This document shows positions 46,716 through 60,512 of a stretch of DNA of 64,000 bases, one piece after another. The notes beneath the pieces were generated by a model, which did no database searches, was not told where the DNA came from, and saw only the letters and a program-made list of their open reading frames with translations. Location: assembly GCA_022266195.1 (NCBI GenBank), contig WHVY01000003.1, forward strand, positions 11,346,001 to 11,410,000, in the 5' to 3' direction. Each line of letters starts with the position of its first letter. Positions within the stretch are counted from its first letter, which is position 1. A program made the position numbers and the translations under genes. This DNA is from Tetranychus cinnabarinus (Eukaryota > Arthropoda > Arachnida > Trombidiformes > Tetranychidae).

Positions 46716-49172
46716 ATGTCGGGTGGATTAGCTGGGGAACCTTCCGGTGCCTTTGGTTTTACTCAATATCACCTTCTTCCCGAACATGACCCTGATTTTG
46801 ATGATGACATATGGTTAGATAATATGATTGAAGACAGAAGGTAAGTCACTGTTAATTTTATTTAAATTATTAATCTATGGATTTTCTTTCACATTCTCAA
46901 CGTATCTATATTTGAGCTTGAAATGTTCAGTTTCAAGACAATTCCTTTTTTAACTGTTGGCAATGATTCACTTCTGGTTTTCGTCATCAATCTCACCATC
47001 GTGTTTTCCACTAGCTAACCTGTGAATTTCCCTGCATGTTTCCTTTACCAACATCTACATTACCGTTTAAAATTAAAATAGTGATTTACTCATTTTTCAG
47101 TGTTTAATTTTAATTTGTTAATTAACCAATCACAGAATTTTATTGAAAAATTTCAATTGCCAATATATTTGTTTCTTTTACAGGGGAATGAAGGTGACCA
47201 ATGGAACAGTAACATTAGAGAAAGATTCACGGAACATGATTGGGATTAGCATTGGTGGTGGAGCTCCTCACTGTCCATGCATTTACATTGTTCAGGTAAT
47301 GAAACCACACCAGATTTTAAACACGCCGATTTTTAAATTTAACTCAATAAATTATAAATCGCATCACTCCTTTCCTCTAATGACTAGGTTTTTGATAACA
47401 CACCTGTAGCTTTTGACGGTACTTTGGAGTCTGGAGATGAAATTGTAGGTATAAATGGTCACAATGTTAAAGGTAAATCAAAGATTGAGGTGGCTCAAAT
47501 GATCAAAGACACACTTGGACCTGTTTCATTCAATTACAATAAACTTCATGCTGACCCTAAACAAGGTAAAAGCTTGGACATTATTCTTAAAAAAGTGAAA
47601 CATCGTATTTGCGAGAAAATGAGTTCTGACACTGCTGACGCACTTGGATTAAGCCGAGCTATTCTTTGTAATGGTAAGTGCTGTTTTAATCTTATCACTG
47701 CCAGAAAACCATCAAAATTACCTACGAAGATAAATTTTAGTTTTACCATTGTAATGCTGTTTATTTTGATGGCTAATTATGATTTTCATTCTGTTCACAG
47801 ATAGTTTAATTAGGAAATTGGAAGAGCTCGAACTTATGGAGCTTATGTATAAAGGTATAATTGAAAGAACTCGTGATCTTCTAAAAGCCCACCTTGAAGT
47901 TTGTCATGTTTACAAAGGTATGATCTAGATTTTGAATATTTTAGTTTCAACATCTCATATTCAAATATTTAACATTTAATTGCTCAACACAAAATATCCG
48001 AATCTTAACTGTACTTTTTTTTGTTTGAAGCCTTTGGAGATTTATTCACTGAGATTGGAGTCAAAGACATTAACCCAGAATCGAGTAAAGCTTTCATCCA
48101 ATTTGGTGAAGTTCATCGATCTTTGGAGAAACAGGGTATAACAATGATTCGCCAAATGAAACCTGTAAGCCAATCAGTGTTGAATCAGAAATACCAAGTA
48201 ACCTGACTATAATCTGAATAGAATCTAGTTGTCATTATATAAATAGCTTAATTGTGTCTTAAGTTAAGTATCGGATAGTTTGACAAAATTATAGAAGTAA
48301 AAACTAGTGCATATCAAATACAGCTGAGTTCAGGTTAACTCTGTTACATTTTGAAACATAGTAAAGGTCTTTTCCTATCGGTAACTGTGATTGAACCAGA
48401 AAAGGAAACGCCATTTAAATAAATTTCTATCATTAACTAATCTTAAATTTAAATTTTACTGTAGCTTGTTGAGGATTTGAACACATTTCTTAATAAAGCT
48501 GTACCAGATACGCGATTAACGATTAAAAAGTATGGTGATGTTAAAATGGAATATCTGGTTTGTATTTTTAAATTAAGCCTTTCATATCTCTATCAATATT
48601 GATACTTTATGTGTAATATAATTTTATTTTTTGCTTTACAGTCATATTGTTTGAAAGTCAAAGAGATGGACGACGAAGAATACGATTGCCAAAACATAAA
48701 TTTGCCACTTTATCGAGTAGAGACGGGAAATTACGAGTACCGTTTAATCTTGAGATGTCGCCAGGAAGCTAGGAAAAGATTTGCTGCTTTAAGATCTGAT
48801 GTTTTGATCAAACTTGAATTACTTGATTCCCGCCATGTTCAGGATATTGTTTCAGCACTACAAAGGCTCAATTCAACAATGTCTAATCTACACTTAGAGT
48901 ATCATCGACTTTTTGAGAGTCATCGTTCATTTCCAGTTGAAATTGCTTTAACAACAAATTGGTCTATGACTTTACCTGAGGACAATTTAGATTCCCATGA
49001 AGAATCTGATTTAGGTGAAGATGCCTTGAATCAAACAGACATTGAATCAGTTTACCACAAACCTTTGACAAATTTTGGCCAATCATCCCACGAAAGTTAC
49101 ATTGAGAATCCAGCCATTGGAAACTTTACCGCTGATGATCTTTTACACGACATTTACCGCAATTTTACATAA
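46716..49172 (+). CDS. PICK1: PICK1, PDZ-BAR membrane trafficking protein
   Basis: Seven exons: 46716-46840, 47184-47295, 47388-47673, 47801-47917, 48031-48164, 48465-48557, 48642-49172; all phases agree, 465 residues (human 415). The PDZ domain (about residues 45-130) shows NMIGISIGGGAPHCPCIYIVQVFDNTP and ESGDEIVGINGHNVKGKSKIEVAQMI. It is followed by KQGKSLDIILKKVKHRICEKMSS and the BAR domain with PDTRLTIKKY, SYCLKVKEMDDEEY, YRVETGNYEYRLILRCRQEAR and KHVQDI-type LDSRHVQDIVSALQRL. These are near-identical to human PICK1. The protein dimerises through BAR, binds membranes, PKC and AMPA-type receptors, and regulates vesicle trafficking. The N-terminus is longer and acidic (HDPDFDDDIWLDNMIED), and the C-terminal acidic tail is longer than in vertebrates. 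Confidence 0.97.
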
Positions 49173-50143
49173 CTAATAACCAAACCAACCAGATCAATTG
49201 AAAATCAAACACATACCTACTACTACTCCATCAATAATTTAAATCCATTTAATCCATAATTAACTGAAGTCATTTATATCTTGTACTACTTTGGATAACT
49301 GCAAACACAAAGTATTTTCATCAGCAATTCTAAATTAATATAAACTGAAAACAATCATTGATGAAAACACTTACAATTATATTGGTGCAATAATCAAACA
49401 TACGAAAAAATGTCTTTTCACTAACACCGTGTTACTTAATATTTGTGACACACTAAACATCATTTAATACCATATTACACTGGATCTAGGTGTTGACTTG
49501 TTTATTTCAATATGAAAATCATAATGTATTTAAAAACTGATGCATAATCATCTCAATTAAAGGTGATACTAATTCATAAACTAAATGCTAAACTCAATTT
49601 ATTAATTGAATACAAATCTGAAACGGTTTACTTACTGCATAATTTACTTTAACTTTCGAGTTTAAAGTCGGCTTTTCAGATACAAATCAATGTCTTTGAG
49701 GTTGGATACCCAGAAGTGCGTCAGCATAAAGAATACAGTTTTCTTAAGATTCAAAATTATCCATTGAATCATTGACCAGGCTCCATCAGATAAGACTAGT
49801 CATTGACTCATGTAAAGTTGAGTATCGTCAATTGATTAACCTTTTGGTAAAACTTTCCCAAAGATCAAACATTCGTTCAAACATTTTTTTATAAAACCCT
49901 TCTAACTGATTGACCAATTGACCATAATTTTTATGCAAAACTTGGATAGATTACCGTTTGGAATATCAATTGCTCTTTAAATAATAAAAGTTGAATATTA
50001 AATGTTCAAAGTTAATTTGGATTATAATTTTTTTACAGATTACATTATTGATTTGAATTATTTAGTTTGTTTGTATTTACAATACCAATGGTTTTTTCAG
50101 AATGTTTTTGATTATTTTGAAACTTTTTTCTTTCAGATGGTAT
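49173..50143. other. Spacer between convergent PICK1 and SLC26
   Basis: AT-rich 3' flanks; no other feature. Confidence 0.5.
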
Positions 50144-52698
50144 TCAGAATCTGATTGAAGATGGTATTGTGTTTGTATCATGTGATTCTGGATAATCATG
50201 TTGTAAATAATAAATGACCCCATCGTGAACCATAGGAAATATAGACGAATAATCTTTTGGTAATTTATCTCGGAAAGAGGTTCTTTCAAACATTGCCATA
50301 AGAGATGCTGTACAAGATGCGAGATGACAACGAATACCAAGCTCTTTCAATGTATTAATGGCATCCAAAATGGCTTCAACACCTGATGAATCGACAAAAG
50401 CAATTGTGGAACAGTCAATGATTATTGTGTTAACCGTTTGATTCAACAACTTTTTCATCTCCAATAAGTCCATCAATTGGCTGTACGTTTTTTGTAAACA
50501 CAAACGGTACAAGGAGTCACGGAAATTTACTGAGTTCAGGAAGAAAAGAGCACTTGAGAAACGGAATATTTTCAATCCTGGAATCTCCTGAGCTTTAGTG
50601 AATTGAGTTATATCAACATAAATTTCAGTGGATGGAAGTAAACCTCGTATTGTTGCCTTTGGCCTGTAAAAAGATAATACGAAAATTGCTATTAATATTG
50701 AAAGTTTGATTTTAAATTGAAGACTTACAGTATAAATTGGATGAGAAGGAAGAAAAGTGAAGAGCAAATTCCAATGATTATACCATAATCGACATCAATT
50801 GCTATTACTGAGAAGAAGGTGATTGCCCAGGATAAACCTTCAAGTCTTGATATTTTCCACAATCGGACCAAGTTTGTCGACTGCATTAGCATATTTTTAA
50901 GGCAAACTAAAATAATGCATCCTAAAACACATTTGGGTAAAGAGTGAAACAAATGACCAAGATAAAGAATGATGAAGAGCAACACAACTGACGATACAAT
51001 TCCAGCTAATTGTGTTTTAACTCCTGATTTATCAATCAAAAGAGTTCTACTGATTCCACTGGTAGCCGGAAAACAACCTGTAAATGAACCCAACAAATTA
51101 GCTGCACCAAGAGCTAACATTTCTTGTGACGGATCAACAATATATTTGTACTTTTTACCAAACAAGACTCCAGCAGTTAGTGTTACAGTATAACTAACCA
51201 AAGCAATCGCAGCAGCATCAGGTAATATGTCAACAACTAAATCAAGTCGAGGAGGTTTGATTTCTGGTAAACCAGACGGTATAACTCCTATCACTGGAAC
51301 ACCATATCTAACGTTTAAATCAAGCGCCCAAGACGCTGTAGTGGCAATAATCAAAATAAATAATTCAATGGGAATAGGAATATTTGATTTGACGCGTTTC
51401 TTAAGCCAAGGATCAAAAAACTCTTTAACAGACACCATCAAGAAGGTTGTGATTATTGATATAACCAAACATGCCAGATTGGTTGAGAGAATGTTCTTCA
51501 ACACATCAAACAGAGTCTAAAGAAATGAAGAAGACACGATAATAAATGAAAAATTGGATAGTCTTATGGATTTAAAAGAATGAACTGGTTACTCACAAAT
51601 ATAACTTTGAGTGGTCCTGAATGTTTTGGTACTGTTATACCTAATACACTTTCCAACTGGGCCACAGCAATATGAAAGGTCGCTCCACAGGCAAAGGCTG
51701 TTAACATCTGTTCCGATAAAACCAGTGAGAGGACTCCTAATTGAAATATACCTCCGATAAGCATGAAAATGGCACAAATAAATGACAGGGTTGTAATGGC
51801 TTCTTCAATAGTTGGCGGTCGATCAAACGATGCGAGTTGGGTTGAATTAAAAGCTGCTTGTGGTACTGCACCAAGATGATTAAGCACATTACTCGTCATT
51901 ATACTTGTTACTGCCATTGTACCTGATCAATATTTGAAAATAAAGGGAAAGTTAACACTCATATTCACTCAAAAAAAGAAGCAATTTGGCATTCTATCAA
52001 TCAATTGATTTCTCACTTATTTTCTTCATCCATTTCAATCACTGATAAACGCAATTTAACACTAAAAGGACATTAACTATCATTGTGTTGACTATGATCT
52101 GAATAGACATACCTAATGATGCATGTCTGCTTTGAGACATTAAAGCGTATATTAAGACTGGGAAAAATGAAACGTAAAGTCCATTTGCTGGGTTAGTCCC
52201 TGCTAAAAGACCATAGGCCATTCCTTGTGGTACATGAATAACAGAGACTGTTAAGCCAGAAATTATATCAGGAATTAAATAGTTTTTTATTGAATATTTC
52301 CGAATCCAGGTTATACTGGGAAATATGGTCAACAACCAGACAACTATTGGACTTTTGAGGCAAAAATTTTCAGCTGAATCAGTTACTCGAGCCATTGTAC
52401 TGTCCTGTTGTCTCAAAGGTCTTCGACCAAATTTGACTTCAACATCTTGCCATTCCAATGGATTGGGTTTACTCCGTAATGATGCAAAGGAAGATTGAAA
52501 TTTGGTTTCATCCTTTTTAAGTGTTGACTCCGTTAGTTCCTGAGTTGAATCTGAATAACATCAGAAAATTAAGGAAACAAAATATTAATTGTCAGATATT
52601 GATGGTAATCCATTGGCATCCATCATGCAGAGACCAATTTCACAATAGATTCTGACGTTGAGTGAAATTGTCTAACCTGTTTTATCGTTATGATCCAT
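50144..52698 (-). CDS. SLC26/SulP-family anion transporter with STAS domain
   Basis: Five minus-strand exons, phases agreeing: 52677-52698, 52113-52550, 51597-51922, 50729-51516, 50144-50663; 697 residues. Signature stretches: DIISGLTVSVIHVPQGMAYGLLAG near the first membrane span, MSQSRHASLG then TMAVTSIMTS (human SRHISVGTFAVMSVM), SVLGITVPKHSGPLKV, FPATSGISRTLLIDKSGVKTQLAGI, and the cytoplasmic STAS domain with TIIIDCSTIAFVDSSGVEAI (exon 5). SLC26 proteins exchange or conduct sulfate, chloride, bicarbonate, oxalate or iodide at the plasma membrane. Which anion, and which vertebrate member is closest, cannot be told by eye. The tiny first exon holds MDHNDKT only; its phase and the following frame support it. 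Divergent from SNRNP40. Confidence 0.94.
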
Positions 52699-53865
52699 GG
52701 TTATCTAATTGCTACACAAGCTCTTGATCAATTGGCACAAAGTTAAACAAAAGTGATTGTTGGATGATTAAAGACGTTAATAGTTAAGGCTTTTAACTGT
52801 TCAATGGAACCATCTTTCCTGGGGAAAATAAGAAATCAATATAAAATGCTTTGGAAATTGTTGTTATTATGACTTGATGTTTCTCTGAATGTAATTGATT
52901 GTACGATTAACTCCGTTTTTATAATTTTACCAGTTGTTTTCAGTCAGATAATCAACATCATTGATTCTGCTCTAACTTGATTTGTGAAATTTGCTTAATC
53001 TATTTTCGCTTTTTGATATCTTAATTCTGTGCTTTAATTACCATTTTCACCTTCAATACCTTAATGAGAGGTAATAAAACAAAATTTATGCCAATGAATT
53101 TTTGATAGTGAAAATTATGAATGTCAACGATATTAATGGAAAGTATTTTCACTTGATTTAACCTCATTGACAGATCTGTCATTTTGATGATTTTAGCTTT
53201 GAATATTGGGTTGAATCAATGAAGTGTAATGTTTATAACCAATGTGATATCGTAATGTGAATATCAACAAAAGATGGAAATGAAATTTGAATTGAATTGG
53301 ATGTCTTCATACAATTGGATCCTGGAGTTGAATAACTTCTGACTAATATGATATATTAGACTGATGACAATCTAATAAATTGATATTACTCCAGTCATTT
53401 GAATGCAATATCTTTGATAGTTAAAAGGTTACATTCTTATTCAACGTGGAGTCACATTGAGATGAGTAAATTGTTCCAGTCAAGGCAAGATTACAATAAA
53501 ATAATCAACACTTTCTTCACTCAGAATTAAGCTAAATTAGATTTTGCAAACATTACTATCTCCAGTAAATTATTAACATATTAATTATCTGCTAAAATGA
53601 TTAAGTCATAAAGTTATTGACAATAATGATTCACATTTAATTAGTATAATCAAACTGAAGCCCAGAAAGCTTCAAAAGGAGATTTCCAAATATGATTCAT
53701 TTTATCGAGACTGAATGATATAATACTCACATTTTTAAATTTGCTTTCTTGTGTTGTATTAAATTAAATTTCTAAAGGGCTCCAAATTAATTTGAACAGT
53801 AGATGAGGACAAAAATTAAGATTGTGTTGTTTAATTTTACTCAAAGTTTTTTAAGTTATAAGTTA

Positions 53866-53894
53866 GTATCGATACTATTGATAAAAGTATCGAT
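53866..53894. promoter_or_regulatory. DRE-like motif pair upstream of SNRNP40
   Basis: GTATCGATAC (53866-53875, containing TATCGATA) and AGTATCGAT (53886-53894) occur about 150-175 bp upstream of the SNRNP40 start, a housekeeping gene. In Drosophila TATCGATA is the DREF site. Function here is inferred. Confidence 0.45.
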
Positions 53895-53905
53895 TTGTAT
53901 TTTTC

Positions 53906-53929
53906 AACCAGTAACCAAAGTTACTGGTT
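53906..53929. promoter_or_regulatory. Perfect 10-bp inverted repeat upstream of SNRNP40
   Basis: AACCAGTAAC and GTTACTGGTT are separated by CAAA, forming a perfect stem with a four-base loop about 110 bp before the ATG. Could be a dimeric factor site or an mRNA leader hairpin. Confidence 0.4.
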
Positions 53930-54040
53930 ATACAAACCAAACTAGAGAAACCACGAAATCTTTATACTAATCAATCTATTGTTCTTTTTCTTGTGTCCAG
54001 TTATCTTGTTTCATTTTAATATAAATAGACTTACAGAATC

Positions 54041-55425
54041 ATGGCTAAACGTCCAGGAGATGAGTTCACTACTGTTGGTGCTGTTGTGCCACTCAAGAAG
54101 GGTCGTAATGAATTGGTACAAGCAGTGGATCCCTCTAAAAGCAGAGCAGTTGTCGAAATGGTAATTACTTGATTATATCGCTATCAATTCATTATTAACT
54201 ATGTGATACCAATATTTACAGGGTCCTCCCAGGACGTCTAGTTTATTTGCCCCCATCATGCAGTTATCTGGACATCAAGGAGAAGTCTATTCTTGCAAAT
54301 TTCATCCTGATGGAAGAGTCATTGCATCAGCTGGCTATGATCGGCAACTATGTAAGTTGTCAAATCTTCAAAGTTTTTCTCTTGTTGGTTGACATAATTA
54401 GCAGTTAACAATTTTAAGAAATCTTTATATACTTTTACATGATCACTAAAATTGATAATTTTTCCTTTATCTACAGATCTCTGGAATGTGTTTGGCGAGT
54501 GTGAAAACTTAGCTGCTTTGCAAGCACATAAGGGAGCCATACTAGATGTTCAATATTCTGTTGATGGAACTAATATTTTTACCGCAAGCACAGATAAAAC
54601 AATTATCATGTGGGATTCCAAGACTATGACTAGGGTTAAAAAGATGAAAGGCCACTCTAGTATTGTTAACTCATGTCATGCTTCTAGGAGAGGTCCACAA
54701 CTACTTGTAAGTGCTGGTGATGATTGTAACATAAAAATTTGGGATCTCAGAGACCGTAAATGTAGTCAAACCTACAAAGATAAATATCAAAATTTGGCAG
54801 TTACCTTCAATGAGAATTCAGATCAAGTTATTTTCGGAGGGATTGATAATCTCGTTAAAGTATACGACATGAGGAAAGGAGAAATTCTGTATTCTATGGT
54901 TGGTCATTTTGATAGCATAACCGGACTTTCATTGAGTCCTGACGGATCTTTTGTTTTATCTAATGCAATGGATAATACTTGTAAGTTTTATGTTTATCAG
55001 TCTATGAAAGTTTTTAATACCAACTTTATTTTATCTATTTTCAGTATGCATTTGGGATATTAGACCTTTTGCTTCTAAAGAAAGGTGTACAAAAACACTA
55101 CAGGGTCATCAACATAACGCAGAAAAGAATCTATTAAGATGTAGTTGGTCTCCTGATGGAACTAAAGTTAGCGCTGGATCTGCCGATCGACATGTATATA
55201 TTTGGGATACTCATTACAGAAGAATTTTATATAAACTTCCTGGACATCATGGAGCAGTTACTGAGGTTGTTTTCCATCCCTCTGAACCGATAGGTAAGTT
55301 TTTCATTGCAACCTAAAATATACATTGTAATGTATGTCATTATTTTTAATCTGAAAATCTTTTTTCTTCCAGTTTTATCTGGTTCAATTGATAAAGAACT
55401 GTATTTAGGAGAAATCGAGCCTTAA
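54041..55425 (+). CDS. SNRNP40: U5 snRNP 40 kDa WD-repeat protein
   Basis: Five exons: 54041-54160, 54222-54351, 54477-54980, 55045-55293, 55373-55425; all in phase, 351 residues (human 357). Matches to human: RTSSLFAPIMQLSGHQGEVYSCKFHP, FTASTDKTIIMWDSKT, MVGHFDSITGLSLSPDGSFVLSNAMDNT, LRCSWSPDGTKVSAGSADRHVYIWDT, RRILYKLPGHHGAVTEVVFHP and a short GEIEP end. Seven WD40 blades span about residues 50-351. It is a core scaffold component of the U5 and tri-snRNP spliceosomal particles in the nucleus. The N-terminus keeps MAKRPGDE. Introns are 60-125 nt. Confidence 0.97.
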
Positions 55426-57346
55426 ATTTAAGTCCATCATCATTAGAAAAATGAGCCTATTTAAAAGTGAGTTTATTTAACTAACTTACACCAGCAAAAC
55501 CAGAATGCTAATTTGACGAATTGGGGAAAATGTCCCATAACCCTTTTTTGTACCTATAAAATATACTTTGATTATGATAAATGAAAGGTTTGAAAAATTA
55601 TTTTTTTCTTTGTTCAAAAATTAAAACATTTTTTGAATGATTTATCACTGTATTTCCAATAACCATGTTCAGCGAAACTCTTTATATGTTACACCGTTGA
55701 TAGGCCGGGAATAGTGCAATATAGTTCTAATTTAACTTGTCTATTGACATTATATTGACACTACTCATGACCTACCACAGGCTAGGCAGACCACCAGTTA
55801 GAGAAATAACCATTTATTTTCAATCAAGCGTTGAGTTCATCCGATTAGGCCATCATGGTTCAACAAAATATTGGTGTTTTGATTACTGGTGGTTAAGATG
55901 TTGAAATTTACTCGTGAAATATAAGTAAATTAGGTTTAAAACCATTAAAAATCACAAATATTTACTTAATACTTTGCTTAAAAATAAATACAACTTCCAC
56001 GTGTTTCACTGGTTGAAAGAGATTCATGAAAATGGCGGGTAAATATCTTAAGAGAGGTGGAAGTTGAAGTGTTGAAACATGAAGAGCTACTGAAAACAAG
56101 AAAGATAATGAAATCTCTATTTTGAATTACTTTTTTGGTTGAAACCGGGTTTTTCGGTTTTCACCAGAATATTGTTTAGTAGCTCTTTACTTTGAATCAT
56201 TAATCCACCAATTCCATTTCAGATGGATATGGATCAAGCATATGGATCAAGTCCATTCAAAAGCACAATGTGTGTTCTGGTACTCACCTTGTTTAGTTTT
56301 AAAGCCGTAAAATTAGGCTAATTAATAGATCCATGTAATTGGCAGAATGTTTGATAGTGAATTAAAACACAGAAATTAATTAGTTGATGATAATTAGTAG
56401 AGAAGAAATTGATTGAGAAAAAGTTATCTCAAATAGGAAAAGTAAGTCAAGAAAGAAAAGTGATAAGTGTCTTAAAAATGAACTAAAATATGAAAGTAAG
56501 GAAAGAAAGAGGAAAAGAAGAAAAGAAGAAAAGAAAGAAAGTAAGCACGAAAGATGAAGAGTGAATGTTTTGAGGAGGGAAAATCTTGAATATTGGGTGG
56601 GCAAATGAATAGCCTGCTTATCAGAACATTTAAATCAGAATTGTGAATTCCTTTGAATTGACGCAGTGTTCAATTTAATGATAATATATTTTGCTCATTA
56701 TTTTCATCATTTCTTGTTTATGTAACCGTTATTCAAAACTCAAATGTAATCATTCAATTGTTGAACCAACAACGAGATACTTCTGTTTTTTGGAGCTGCA
56801 CATTTTTAAATGTGCTTACCCTGATCATGTAATCTTACATTGTGACTCAACTTATATCACTAGTTCATTGCAAGTATGAATAGCCTAACATCTTTCAACT
56901 GTTAATATTTAATCGTCTGATATTTTGATCTAATGACTAACCATTTTAACCAGAAAGCTTAACACCTTAATGTTACCAACGGTTAACAGATTGCCTTTCA
57001 AATTATATCTTTTTCTCAACTAATTTTCTTTGTGTTTGTTTTTCTTCTTCTTTTTCTCTATTCCTTAACTGTATTCTTCTCTACTCAAGTCAACTTATAT
57101 CAAAATAACCTGTTGATTGCTGGAAAACAATTAAGCGAAAGCAAAAAGTGGATAACCAATTTGATTGGAACACCAAGATCAATTGGATAGAATAGGAATC
57201 GACGGTAAACAAGAAAAGATTTGGTGGATTACTGTTTTAACTGGTTCATCCATTTTTTTAGACACCTTTTTTTGACTGTTAATTTTGCTCTTTTTAGCAT
57301 CATCATCGTTCTCATCAAAAGTTTCATTAATTGATCACACAACGAA
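55426..57346. other. Intergenic, SNRNP40 to peroxidase
   Basis: No gene recognised. Contains a GAAA-rich purine tract (56492-56557). The bases just before 57347 are pyrimidine-rich and may be promoter or leader. Confidence 0.5.
56492..56557. repeat. GAAA/GAAGA purine microsatellite
   Basis: Almost pure A/G on the plus strand for about 65 bases, built of gaaa, ggaaa and gaagaaaa units. Confidence 0.75.
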
Positions 57347-60300
57347 ATGGGTTCATCTATTTATCAAATGTCTACGAGATCGAAGCCATGTTGGTCAAAG
57401 ATATCAACATTGTGTTTTCTTTTCACCTTTTTCTCATTTGTGCCTTCACTTTTAACCAGCCAAATACCAGTGATTACCAGTGATCAATCCAATGCTATTA
57501 CACCATTATCACCTTCATCACCATCCTACCAATCAACAACATTGGGATCTAATTCAGCTCTGTTTGCTGTAGAAACCGCTGAGTCGCCAAAAAATTCAGC
57601 AAATGTTCTTTTGGCTCCATCAAGTTATACTCAATCCTCTGAATGTGCATTAATTTTACAGCGAACCTACGTTGTTAATCTTCCTTCAGAATCAACTCGA
57701 AGTCCACTTTTTGCCGGATTCCTAAGTGTCATTAAACAACCGTAAGTTAATCCGACTCCACTTTCAATCCTCTAAATCAAATTCAACAATCTAAAAGCTT
57801 GACCAGCTACACTTTCAAATGTCCAAATCTAACCTAATCTTACCTTTGTTTCAATCCATTTGAACCATTAACCTACTGTTAAAGGTAAATATTTTATCAT
57901 TGATTGTAATCTTTTTTTGCTGTCCATCAACAATAACGATATCATCATCACCATCATAATTATTAGTTGAGCTTACAATCAGTTTATTCATTTTCAATCA
58001 CATTTTCAACAATAAACCATTTTCATCTCTTTCTATGTTCCCAGTAGCAATTGATTAACTATCAACTATGCCTGTACTAACTCGATTTTTGAATCAAATT
58101 CATTCAGTTAATAGATGATTAAGTAAATAAATGGTCATCGATTATGTCTGATTGTTATTAAACCCAATGAATCCACAAAATTGCATCATCTAAACTTTTC
58201 AAGTTCAACAGTTTTCCTTGATTGCTATTTAGCAATAATATAATTCAAATGACCAGTAAATTGATATAATTTATTTAAATGAGTACAATTATTTGCGAGT
58301 TACCTAAGAAAATCTCATTTCTATCTTTCATTTTCAAATTTTAATATCAACTCTTATTTACCTTTTCACCATTATTCTGGTAAATTAATTCCGATTGATT
58401 GATTGATTGATTTAGTTTAACTCCTTTTTGTATCACTGACAAAAACCCAACCAAGACATTTACGGTTAACATTTCTAATCATTATAACTGATGATGTTGC
58501 TTTTGTTTTTATTTTTTGATTGGTAAAACTAATTTACAATTAAATCTCGACCAGTTTCAGGCAAACTTACCGAATATCATGATTATAATTTAGTTTTGTG
58601 AATCAAACAGCAGCAAACAAAAAAAAAATGTTATGAAAATCAATCAAATAAAGAAACAGATTGTAAGGATTTACAATTGATTACCATTTCTAACAGTCAA
58701 TAATTAAAATATCAATAGAGAAATCTTAATTATTGGTTAAATAGGCAAGTCAACAGCTAAATAAATTCACCATTTTTTCAACCTTTCATCTCAAAATTAC
58801 AATCATTTTTTCATGTAATGATTAAAACTGCCTCAAATCAAATTTGTATTGATTAACGAAAAAAAAGGAAAAATGTAAACTTAAATTTGATGTTGATCAT
58901 TAATTTTGATTGATATCGACCTTAAACTCTGTTGATGATGGCATAAATAGCAATAATAAGACTTTCTTTTCATTCAAATGATTTAAATAAATGTAATGAT
59001 AGCCATTACTTTAAATCAAAATTCCCACCAAACTATCTTATTGGATAATCATTAGTTCAATAGTCAATGGTTATTGGGTAAAATTTTCAACATGGGATTA
59101 CAATACAAAATGTAGCGCCAAAACAATGACAAGATTAACCTTTTTGCTATCATTAATCATCCTTTAACATGGGTTTTAATTTTTCTTTTTTTCTCTTTAT
59201 TAAAATGATATTTGTTCCGCTTTTAGTGCTCAATTTACTCCAGTACCAACTGGTAAACAAGAAGAATTGTGTATTCGTTATGTAGATGTTGAAACTGCAA
59301 TCCAGGAGGCCAAATACCGACGTAATTACATCAGACCCAATGGTCTCAACTCGCTTGAACCATTACCACCAATTATATCACAAACTGCTGAGCTCGCATT
59401 GGAAGTTACCAGAGTTCTGGCTACACAGTAAGTTATAATTTACATTCCTTACCAATTAGTCTTAATTTTCTCAATTAACCTGTCTTCAACTCTCATCTCT
59501 ACTTTACCTTTTCGTATCTTTTTGATTCTTAATTTGACAATGTTTCTTTTTGTAGATTCAAATTATCTCCTGATGAGATTCTTAATGGCTTACCATTGAT
59601 CGATCTTTCACGAACAACACTTTGGGAGGAATGTCCAGCTCATGTTAAACCAATTCCATGTACAATTGAACGCTACCGAACCTTTACTGGACACTGTAAT
59701 AACCTTAAAACACCTTCTTGGGGAGTCACATTTACACCTTTTGTCCGATATCTTCCTCCAGTTTACTCAAACGGTAGGCAAATATGAACAAAAATGTAAT
59801 CGTTTTTGTGCTTCAGCCTCATCAATACTAAAGAGTTATGATGATCATCATGGTGATGATGGTAATGATGAGAAAATGAAAGAAAACCTTTTTGACAAAT
59901 GATTAGCTTGATTGTCCAATCCATTGACGATGGTAGTGTTTTTATTGGTGGAAAGAGATTATAATTCACAATTAGGTCAATTTTTGTGTGTGTTTGTGTT
60001 GATTTTTCAAAATTTGATTATTACTTATTAATATTAATAAATAATAATATGAGCATAATCATATTCTAATCATAACAGTATTACAAAAGGGTTTTCTGGA
60101 ATGTGAGAGTAAAAGCTGATTTGGTAACTTCAATGAAAAATGTTGAAAAAAAACTGGTTCAGAATGGAATGACCAATATTTACTTTACTTGAAGGTCTCT
60201 CTTCACTACTTTACGCACAAAAACCATTTTGTAACTGTTAATCTATCATTTTCATTTTAATATTTGATCAATACTATGGTCATATTAGCTTACATGAAGA

Positions 60301-60512
60301 GCAAATTCATTAAAATAAATCTTTATTGTTGATTTCAGGTATTGATGGTTACCGTGTTTCCGTTGTTGATGGTTCACCACTTCCAAGTGCTCGTATGGTA
60401 ACAGCAACTGTTCATCGTGATGTTGACAGACCTGATTCTGATTTGACTATTTTAATCATGTCTTGGGGACAATTTATTGATCATGATTTAACTTTAGCAG
60501 CACCTCCAAGAG
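57347..60512 (+). CDS. Animal haem peroxidase (peroxinectin/chorion-peroxidase type), 5' part
   Basis: Exons 57347-57741, 59227-59427, 59556-59773 and 60339-60512 join in phase; the last ends with a GTAAGA donor, so the gene continues. A hydrophobic leader (ISTLCFLFTFFSFVPSLL, about residues 18-35) gives secretion or a signal anchor; a second Met at residue 8 is a possible start. A Ser/Pro-rich propeptide follows. Peroxidase landmarks: YRTFTGHCNNLKTPSWGVTFTPFVRYLPP (usual YRxxDGxCNNL...WG), YSNGIDGYR, LPSARMVTATVHRD and MSWGQFIDHDLTLA, which holds the distal His and the Asp that bonds to haem. Such enzymes crosslink tyrosines with H2O2 in eggshell, cuticle or immunity. The proximal His exon is not seen in the remaining 3.5 kb. 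Confidence 0.92.
58391..58413. repeat. GATT microsatellite
   Basis: About five tandem gatt units in the first peroxidase intron. Confidence 0.6.

Larger units (their letters stand above)
52699..54040. other. Divergent promoter region of SLC26 and SNRNP40
   Basis: 1.34 kb between two divergent starts. Contains a DRE-like motif pair (53866-53894) and a 10-bp hairpin (53906-53929) near SNRNP40. An AG acceptor four bases before the SNRNP40 ATG hints at a 5'UTR intron. Confidence 0.5.
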
